Part shown: positions 8,113 to 15,200 of the stretch, piece by piece
How the letters are laid out: every line of letters starts with the position of its first letter
Numbering within the stretch: the stretch's first letter is position 1
Assembly (NCBI GenBank): GCA_022709605.1
Contig: JAKLIM010000022.1
Coordinates: 1 to 19,198, forward strand
Origin: Bacteroidota bacterium
GTDB lineage: Bacteria; Bacteroidota; Bacteroidia; Bacteroidales; Paludibacteraceae
Reading direction: 5' to 3'
DNA: 19,198 bases
The notes under the pieces: model-generated
The model's database searches: none
Told to the model about the DNA's origin: nothing
Seen by the model: the letters and a program-made list of their open reading frames with translations, nothing else
Made by a program: the position numbers and the translations under genes

Positions 8113-8192
8113 AAGTTGTTCATCCTTCGATTTTCCTAAAACACTGATTTGATTTCTTTACCCCGATAGCTGTCGTGGTTGCCCTATTATCT

Positions 8193-9611
8193 TTATTTAG
8201 AAACATTTAGCAAAAATTCTTCCATTTTTTTAACCACCTCTTTTGATGTCCCGTTTGGATTATTTACAATTAAAGCAAAAACAAGTGTTTTATCTTTGGC
8301 TTCAATAAAGCCAGCATAACTTTTCACACGCGCTAAAGTTCCGCTTTTAGCATGAACTTTTCCTTCGAGACTGGTTTTTGTAAGTATTTCCTTCATTGTG
8401 CCGTTGACACCCGAAACTGGCAAACTGCTGTAAAAAAAGTCAGTATATTTGCTTTTGGTTTTCATATAAATGAGTAATTCCACAAAAAAATTAGCCGAAA
8501 CAGCGTTTGAAGGAGATAGACCAGAACCATCCAACTGAAAAAGTTGATCGACCGACAATCCTTTTTCACTCCAGAATTTTCGGATTTTCTCAATCGCTGC
8601 ATCGGTGGTTGCCGGATTATTGTTCGTTATTCCAAGATTTTTGAAAAGATATTCAGCATAATGGTTATTGCTTTTTACATTAATTTCGGTAATTATTTCG
8701 CTTAATGGTGGAGAAAAATGCTTGTAAATCAAAAATTTATTGCAATTCGAATTAATCTGAACATCAGGCGATTCGCTAATAATTGATCCGGAATCAGTGA
8801 GCTTCTTGTAGATATGTTGCGCCAGTAGTAAAGCCGGATTTGGGATATCTCCTTTCACTACAAATTCATTTTTATTGGCCGGAATTTCGCCTGTAACATA
8901 CCGGTTTAACGAAAAAGGCGCTCCGTAAAAATAGGCATTGTCAAAAGAAATACCTGAACTTTTTACAAAGTTGTCAATTTTTAATCCAATAATTTCAGGC
9001 TCAGCACGCAAAATTTCAGGAGTTGTTCCCGCTTTTCCTGATCGAAAAAAGAGTCTGAAAGTATTGTCAAGATATGAAATGCCATGAATTCCGGGCGCGT
9101 AGTAATTTCCCATGTCCTCCCATGTCCAGCGCGGGTTAATTACCTGTTGGTCGAAAATGCCCGGGTCAGCAATTATTTTCCCCTTTATGTTTTTTATGCC
9201 TGCTTTTTTGATGGCGGCTATCCATTTCGTTAAAAAATCCTTATCTCCTATTTTATCCGATCCCAGCGTTGGATCGCCACCGCCGCGAATGTACAGATTC
9301 CCTTTTAATGTACTGTCAGTAGTAATTTCGCCGTCAATTTCGATGTTTGTTTCGAAACGGAAATCCGGTCCGTAAAGCTCCAGTGCTGTCGAAGTTGTTA
9401 CAAGTTTCATGGTAGAAGCCGGAATATTACTTCTATGTGAACCCCATTCATACAAAGTTTTTCCGGTTTTCAAATCCTTTACCAGTAAACCAATATTTGC
9501 ATTTTTCAATAATGGATTACTTATAAAATTATTGACTGGATTTGATGCGAAAACGAAATTTGAGAATATTGAGAATAATATTATGGATGTTATATAATTA
9601 ACCTTTTTCAT
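8193..9611 (-). CDS. dacB: D-alanyl-D-alanine carboxypeptidase/endopeptidase (PBP4 family, S13)
   Basis: A 472-aa periplasmic low-molecular-weight penicillin-binding protein that trims or opens peptidoglycan cross-links. The N-terminus is a Sec signal peptide (about residues 1-22, cleavage near VFA-SN). All three penicillin-binding motifs are present: SxxK as Ser66-Thr-Met-Lys69 in IPASTMKLVTT, SxN as Ser314-Asn-Asn316 in VKSNNHYAEYL, and K(S/T)G as Lys422-Ser-Gly424 in HAKSGTLARV. The large gap between the first and second motifs (about 245 residues) is the DacB/S13 insert. GNLYIRGGGDPTLGSD and GKIIADPGIFD are also typical of that family. Length matches E. coli DacB (477 aa). It starts 347 bases from the divergent serC gene and has its own -7 element. 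Confidence 0.96.
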   Translation of the reverse strand: MKKVNYITSIILFSIFSNFVFASNPVNNFISNPLLKNANIGLLVKDLKTGKTLYEWGSHRSNIPASTMKLVTTSTALELYGPDFRFETNIEIDGEITTDSTLKGNLYIRGGGDPTLGSDKIGDKDFLTKWIAAIKKAGIKNIKGKIIADPGIFDQQVINPRWTWEDMGNYYAPGIHGISYLDNTFRLFFRSGKAGTTPEILRAEPEIIGLKIDNFVKSSGISFDNAYFYGAPFSLNRYVTGEIPANKNEFVVKGDIPNPALLLAQHIYKKLTDSGSIISESPDVQINSNCNKFLIYKHFSPPLSEIITEINVKSNNHYAEYLFKNLGITNNNPATTDAAIEKIRKFWSEKGLSVDQLFQLDGSGLSPSNAVSANFFVELLIYMKTKSKYTDFFYSSLPVSGVNGTMKEILTKTSLEGKVHAKSGTLARVKSYAGFIEAKDKTLVFALIVNNPNGTSKEVVKKMEEFLLNVSK

Positions 9612-9661
9612 TTTATTCGGGTTTTAAATTTTGAAAAGTGAGACATCGGATTGTTCGTTTA

Positions 9662-9669
9662 CAAAATTA
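9662..9669 (-). promoter_or_regulatory. Bacteroidota -7 promoter element for dacB
   Basis: On the minus strand this reads TAATTTTG, matching TAnnTTTG, about 50 bases before the dacB ATG. No convincing -33 element is seen. Confidence 0.5.
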
Positions 9670-9898
9670 GTCAGAATTACTTTATCTTTCTACATCAATT
9701 TATTTAAATTAGTTAAATAATAAAAAGTTTTAAATTGCAGATATTTAAATAAATAACTCATTTATAGCTCATTTATACAAGTTTTATGCATTGATGAATA
9801 AATATACACAAATAGACTTTTGATTGAATTTATAGTAATATTTAAACTCAAAAAGCAATAAATACTCATTTTTATAAGGTGAAAAGTAAAAATTTACG

Positions 9899-9906
9899 TA
9901 CTTTTG
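9899..9906 (+). promoter_or_regulatory. Bacteroidota -7 promoter element for serC
   Basis: TACTTTTG matches TAnnTTTG and lies 52 bases before the serC ATG. Identical octamers precede the S9 protease and macroglobulin genes, which supports reading it as the housekeeping promoter. Confidence 0.65.
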
Positions 9907-9958
9907 CGCTCAATATTAGCAGTAAATAAAACTAACAAACTAACATGATTTTTTTTAT

Positions 9959-11026
9959 ATGAAAAAACACAATTTTAGTGCGGGACCATCAATTTTGCCT
10001 CGCGAAGTAATTGAAAAAACAGCTCAGGCAGTGTTGGATTTTAACGGTTCAGGTTTATCGGTTTTGGAAATCAGCCATCGCTCAAAAGGCTTTGAAGCCG
10101 TGATGAACGAAGCTGTTTCTCTTTTTAAAGAATTGTTGGATATTCCCGAAGGTTATTCTGTAATTTTCTTAGGTGGTGGAGCAAGTATGCAGTTCTGCAT
10201 GGTTCCTTTCAATTTGTTTGAAAAGAAAGCTGCGTATCTCAACACAGGCGTTTGGGCTAATAAAGCCATGAAAGAAGCAAAAGGATTCGGCGAAACAATT
10301 GAAGTAGCTTCCTCTAAAGATGCAAATTACACTTTCATACCGAAAGATTATGTAATTCCGGCCGATGCTGATTATTTCCACATAACTACTAACAATACAA
10401 TATACGGAACTGAATTACTTGTTGATATAGATTCACCGGTGCCTTTGGTAGCTGATATGTCATCAGATATTTTCTCGCGCCCAATGGATGTTTCGAAATA
10501 CGGAATTATTTATGGTGGTGCTCAAAAGAATTTAGCGCCTGCCGGTTTAGCTTTTGTTATTGTAAAAGATGAATTGCTGGGCAAAGTATCGCGTTATATT
10601 CCAACAATGCTAAACTACAAAACACACATTGCCGAAGGTTCTATGTTTAATACACCTCCTGTTTTGCCAATTTATAGTGCGTTGGAAAACTTACGGTGGT
10701 TAAAAGCCAACGGTGGTTTAGTTGAAATGGAAAAGAAAAATATTGCCAAAGCTGAATTACTTTACAATGCAATTGACAATAGCCGGATTTTTGTTGGAAC
10801 AGCTGCAAAAGAAGACCGCTCGCGTATGAACATTTGTTTTGTAATGAAACCTGAATATGCAGAGTTTGAAGCCGATTTCTTGAAATTTGCGACAGCTGCC
10901 GGTATGGACGGAATTAAAGGACACCGCTCGGTTGGTGGTTTCCGTGCCTCTATATATAATGCAATGCCAATTGAAAGCGTTCAGGCGCTGGTAGATTGCA
11001 TGCAGGAATTTGAAAAACAACATTAA
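9959..11026 (+). CDS. serC: Phosphoserine aminotransferase
   Basis: A 355-aa cytoplasmic PLP enzyme that converts 3-phosphohydroxypyruvate and glutamate to phosphoserine, the second step of serine synthesis; in many bacteria it also acts in pyridoxal phosphate synthesis. Motifs in order: HNFSAGPSILP (residues 4-14), ISHRSKGFE (38-46), FLGGGASMQF (70-79), NTGVWANKA (95-103), HITTNNTIYGTE (141-152), ADMSSDIFSRP (165-175) and YGGAQKNLAPAGLA (185-198), with Lys190 the PLP Schiff-base lysine. The C-terminal GHRSVGGFRASIYNA is the substrate-binding end typical of SerC. Length is normal (about 360 aa). serA lies 124 bases downstream on the same strand, so serC is the first gene of a serC-serA unit. 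Confidence 0.98.
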   Translation: MKKHNFSAGPSILPREVIEKTAQAVLDFNGSGLSVLEISHRSKGFEAVMNEAVSLFKELLDIPEGYSVIFLGGGASMQFCMVPFNLFEKKAAYLNTGVWANKAMKEAKGFGETIEVASSKDANYTFIPKDYVIPADADYFHITTNNTIYGTELLVDIDSPVPLVADMSSDIFSRPMDVSKYGIIYGGAQKNLAPAGLAFVIVKDELLGKVSRYIPTMLNYKTHIAEGSMFNTPPVLPIYSALENLRWLKANGGLVEMEKKNIAKAELLYNAIDNSRIFVGTAAKEDRSRMNICFVMKPEYAEFEADFLKFATAAGMDGIKGHRSVGGFRASIYNAMPIESVQALVDCMQEFEKQH

Positions 11027-11034
11027 AAAAATTG

Positions 11035-11119
11035 TTTGAGGTTTGAAAAGTTTGAAGTTTGAAAATTGCAGGTAGATTCTACTCTATAATCCAAACTTCA
11101 AACTTTTCAAACTCTCAAA
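11035..11119 (+). repeat. Large TTTGAA-rich hairpin between serC and serA
   Basis: A perfect 21-bp inverted repeat pairs 11041-11061 with 11092-11112 around a 30-base loop. It extends outward through TTTGAG (11035-11040) and CTCAAA (11114-11119) with one bulged base. The arms are built from repeated GTTTGAA units, and further CAAAC units follow at 11124-11137. There is no T tract, so it is not a standard terminator. As RNA it would fold strongly between the serC and serA reading frames. Simple repeats of this kind are common in Bacteroidota spacers. Confidence 0.85.
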
Positions 11120-11150
11120 TTATTCAAACTTTCAAACTGAATTAAATATT

Positions 11151-12071
11151 ATGAAAGTACTAATTGCAACAGATAAACCGTTTGCCAAAGTGGCTGTGGA
11201 CGGCATTCGTGAAGAAGTGGAAACTGCTGGCTTTGAACTGGCATTACTCGAAAAATATACTGAAAAACAACAATTGCTTGATGCAGTTGTCGATGCTGAG
11301 GCGATAATTATTCGCAGCGATATAATTGATGCTGAAGTAATTGCGGCTGCTAAAAATCTCAAAATAGTGGTTCGTGCAGGTGCCGGTTACGATAACGTTG
11401 ATCTGGAAGCCGCAACAGCTGCGGGCGTTTGTGTGATGAACACTCCGGGACAGAACTCAAATGCAGTAGCCGAGTTAGTTTTCGGATTATTGGTTTTTGC
11501 AGTTCGCAATTTCTATAACGGAAGTTCGGGTATTGAGCTTAAAGATAAGAAATTAGGAATTCATGCGTACGGAAATGTAGGACGAAATGTTGCCCGTATT
11601 GCCAAAGGTTTTGGAATGAAATTGTATGCGTATGATGCTTTTTGTTCGGATGAATTAATTCAGAGCGAAGGTGTTACTCCGGTTAGCTCGGTCGAAAAAT
11701 TATACGAAACCTGCGATGTGGTTTCAGTGCATATTCCTGCAACTTCCGAAACAAAAAAATCGATTAATGCTGCGTTGGTAAATCGGATGCCAAAAGGTGC
11801 GATTATTGTAAATACTGCCCGCAAGGAAGTTATTAATGAAGCTGAACTGGTACAACTCATGGAAACCCGCACGGATATTAAGTATATGACTGATATTCTT
11901 CCTGATAATCATGCCGAAATGACTGAAAAATGTGCCGGTCGCTATTTTTCAACCCCTAAAAAAATGGGTGCACAAACAGCCGAAGCTAATATCAATGCCG
12001 GAATTGCAGCTGCAAGTCAGATTGTTGATTTTATAAATAATGGCAATCAGCGTTTCAGAGTGAATAAGTAA
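11151..12071 (+). CDS. serA: D-3-phosphoglycerate dehydrogenase, short Bacteroidota type
   Basis: A 306-aa cytoplasmic NAD-dependent 2-hydroxyacid dehydrogenase that would oxidise 3-phosphoglycerate, the first step of serine synthesis. Seen: the substrate-domain VVRAGAGYDNVDLEAA (residues 73-88); MNTPGQNSNAVAELVFGL (96-113); a Rossmann motif IHAYGNVGRNVA (137-148), with Ala139 in place of the first Gly of GxGxxG; HIPATSETKKSIN (194-206); and NTARKEVINEAEL (221-233), with Arg224 as the expected substrate arginine. Unusual: where most family members have DVFxxEP and PHxGAxTxEA, this protein has TDILPDNHA and TPKKMGAQTAEA, so the usual catalytic Glu and His are replaced (Lys270 at the His position). 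I recall the same TPKKMGAQTAEAN in Bacteroides homologues, so it is a subfamily trait. No ACT domain for serine feedback. Adjacent to serC, which strongly supports the pathway. Confidence 0.93.
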   Translation: MKVLIATDKPFAKVAVDGIREEVETAGFELALLEKYTEKQQLLDAVVDAEAIIIRSDIIDAEVIAAAKNLKIVVRAGAGYDNVDLEAATAAGVCVMNTPGQNSNAVAELVFGLLVFAVRNFYNGSSGIELKDKKLGIHAYGNVGRNVARIAKGFGMKLYAYDAFCSDELIQSEGVTPVSSVEKLYETCDVVSVHIPATSETKKSINAALVNRMPKGAIIVNTARKEVINEAELVQLMETRTDIKYMTDILPDNHAEMTEKCAGRYFSTPKKMGAQTAEANINAGIAAASQIVDFINNGNQRFRVNK

Positions 12072-12093
12072 ATAAAAATATCTCAATTTATCG

Positions 12094-12128
12094 AACCCCG
12101 TAAATCTCAAAGTTTACGGGGTTTTTTT
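12094..12128 (+). terminator. Rho-independent terminator after serA
   Basis: AACCCCGTAAA (12094-12104) pairs perfectly over 11 bp with TTTACGGGGTT (12113-12123) around an 8-base loop and ends in a 7-base T tract (12122-12128). It lies 22 bases after the serA stop. Confidence 0.95.
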
Positions 12129-12188
12129 ATTGAAATACATTGAAAACATCAACAATAAAATATATTATTGAAATACTATAAAAAATAA

Positions 12189-12217
12189 TTGAAAACCTGC
12201 AAAATAAATTACTTTTG
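12189..12217 (+). promoter_or_regulatory. Bacteroidota promoter (-33 and -7) for the macroglobulin gene
   Basis: TACTTTTG at 12210-12217 matches the -7 consensus TAnnTTTG, and a TTG at 12189-12191 lies 18 bases upstream, the expected distance for the -33 element. This is the most complete promoter in the window. The leader before the ATG at 12290 is about 65 bases. Confidence 0.7.
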
Positions 12218-12289
12218 TGTCAGTTATTTACATGCTTTCGTTACTGCTTTAATCATTCCTAATCTTCAAAATTTTAAATACCTATTTGT

Positions 12290-15200
12290 ATGAAATCGTC
12301 TGCCATTAAAAATCAATCGATTGTTTTCTTCTTTATTGTTACCTTTATTTTGTTGCCATTTTCGTGTAAAAAAGAGCTGAAATCGCTTCATATCGACCCG
12401 GCCTTTTCGGGGTATGTAATTTCATTTACTTCGGGTGTTGTTTCCAATGCATCAAAAGTTCAGGTGCGTTTGGTGCAGGAAGTGACTGATGCTAAACCCG
12501 GTAAAGTGCTCGAAAAAAATCCATTCGATTTTAGTCCCGGTGTAAAAGGGAGAGCTTATTGGGTTGATAAACAAACGATTGAGTTTGCGCCGGACGAAAA
12601 ATTCAGTTCGGGTGATATTTACACGGTCAGTTTCGATTTAAGTCAGTTTGTGCAGGTTCCTTCGAACCTGAAAACACTGAAATTCAGGTTTCAGGTTATG
12701 AAGCAAAATGTTCGATATGAGTTCAATGGCATTTCTCCATACAGCGAAAGTAACATGAAATGGCAAAAAGTGAATGGAATATTTTACACTGCTGATGTAG
12801 TTGAAAACTCTATTTTCGAAAATATTATTGAAATTAATGGCGCTGACACAAAAAAAGTTTCATGGAATCACAGTAAAGATGGAAGAACTCATAATTTCAG
12901 TATCGATAGTGTAGAGCGCAAATCATCGCCATTTAAAATCGAAATTGAATGGAAAGGAAAAAAAATAGGAGCAAAAAACGGGTCTGAAACTTTCGAAATG
13001 CCGGGTTTAGATCAGTTCAAGGTGTTACATGTGAAAACAAGTACTTCGCCCAATACCCAAATTGAAGTGTTTTTTTCTGATCCGCTCAGCCGCATGCAGG
13101 ATTTGGATGGTTTGTTCAGTTTGTCACCAAATGCAGGGTTGAAAGTGATGGTTGCAGGAACTTCAGCAAAAATTATTCCCACACAAACTGTAACAGGCGA
13201 AGTTTATCTTACAGTTTATGGTGGAATTCGAAATGTTTTTGAAAAACCGCTGGGAAATAATTCAATTCATAAACTCAAGTTTGTCAGTTTGAAACCTCAG
13301 GTTGAGCTGATAGGCGAAGGAGTGATCATTCCCAATACCGGAGGCATTCTATTTCCTTTTCGTGCTGTAAGTCTTTCGGCTGTAGATGTTAAGGTGATAA
13401 AGATTTTTGAAAATAATATTGTGCAGTTTCTGCAGGTAAATCAGCTGAATGAAAATCAGGAAATTAAACGTGTTGGGCGTGTGATTTACAATCAAACAAT
13501 TCAACTCACTTCGGAAGAGTCAATTGATTATTCAGAATGGAATAATTTCTCGTTGGATTTATCTAAACTAATTGATCCGGAACCGGGAGCAATTTATCGG
13601 GTCGAAATTGGATTTTCAAAAAAATATTCCTTATTTCCGTGCAGTGAAAAGGATTCCGGAAAAAATTCAGAAGAATACGAGGAACCACATGATCCGAACG
13701 AAAGCTATAATGAACCATCCGGTTCGTACTGGGATTATTACGAAAGTGATTCTGACTACGATTACGAAAATTTCAACTGGCAGGAAAGAGACGATCCATG
13801 TAAACCATCTTATTACATGGACAGCCGACGACGGGTTTCGCGCAATGTGCTTGCTTCCGATTTAGGAATTATAGCTAAAGCCGGAACTAATAACGAGTAT
13901 TTTATTGCAGTTACTGACTTGCGCGATACCAAAGCACTTTCGGATGTGGATCTTGAGTTCAGAAATTATCAGAATCAGATAATTAAATCAGGCAAAACAA
14001 ATTCTGAAGGATTTTGCAACATTACATTGAACGACAAACCTTTTGTGTTGGTTGCTAAAAAAGGAAAACAACGAGGTTATTTGCGATTGGATGATGCTTC
14101 CTCCTTATCACTCAGCATGTTCGACGTTTCGGGTGAAGAATTAAAAAAAGGTATCAAAGGATTTATTTATGGCGAAAGAGGCGTTTGGCGACCGGGCGAT
14201 TTGGTTTATCTGAATTTCATTCTCGAAGATAAAAATCAATCTTTGCCGGCTAATTATCCTGTTGTTCTGGAGCTTTTTAATCCTTCGGGACAAATTGCTC
14301 AACATCTGGTCAGAACTAAAAATACGAATGGTTTTTATAGCTTTATTCTGAAAACACCAGCCAACGCTCCTACCGGAAACTGGACAGTGAAAATGCATGT
14401 AGGTGGTTCTGTTTTTGCCCGAAATATTCGTATTGAAACTGTGAAACCAAACCGCTTGAAAATCAACCTGAATTTCGCTTCGTCAATATTGCACAAAGGA
14501 GTTACTGAAAATGGCAATCTTCAGGTGAATTGGCTGCATGGCGCACCTGCATCGAATGCCAAAGTGAAAATAGAAGCGACGATGGCTGCAAAAAAAACAG
14601 AATTTGCCGGCTTTAAAGATTATAATTTCGATGATCCTTCGAAAAAAGTTACATCGCAGGATATCACCATTTTTAATGGAAATCTTAATGCCGAAGGGAA
14701 AGCTAATGTCACATCGAAATTAGATTTCAACATCGATGCACCGGGAATGATTGCTGTTCAAATGAAAACAACTGCATTCGAAGCCGGTGGCGATTTCAGT
14801 ATCGACCGTTCAATTTTAACTTATTCGCCTTATACATCTTATGTGGGGGTGAAAATTCCGCAGGGAAAAGGTTGGAATGGCGCGCTGAATTCCGATGAGA
14901 AAAATTTATTTCCGGTGGTGGTTGTCAACGAAAATGGGAAACCGGTGAATGCATCACTTAAAATAGAGGTTTACAATGTCTATTGGCGATGGTGGTGGGA
15001 ACAAACGGAAGAAGAAAATTTGGCAAGTTATATATCGAATCAGCACACCAATTTATTGAAAACCGATTATCTTCAGGTTGTTAACGGACGTGCATTTTAC
15101 GAAATGAACCTTGGTGGCGATTATTATGGTCGCAAACTTATCAAAATTACTGATACAAACAGTGGTCACAGCACGGGTGGCATATTTTACACCACTTACC

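Larger units (their letters stand above)
9612..9958. promoter_or_regulatory. Divergent dacB/serC intergenic region
   Basis: 347 bases, very AT-rich, without a gene. It contains a -7 element on each strand (listed separately). Between them are tandem copies of CTCATTTATA at 9757-9766 and 9768-9777, spaced 11 bases apart, plus a looser CTCATTTTTATA at 9865-9876. The tandem copies sit on one face of the helix and could be an operator, but no regulator is known for them. A 5-codon reading frame starts at 9945 and its TGA overlaps the serC ATG. Confidence 0.55.
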
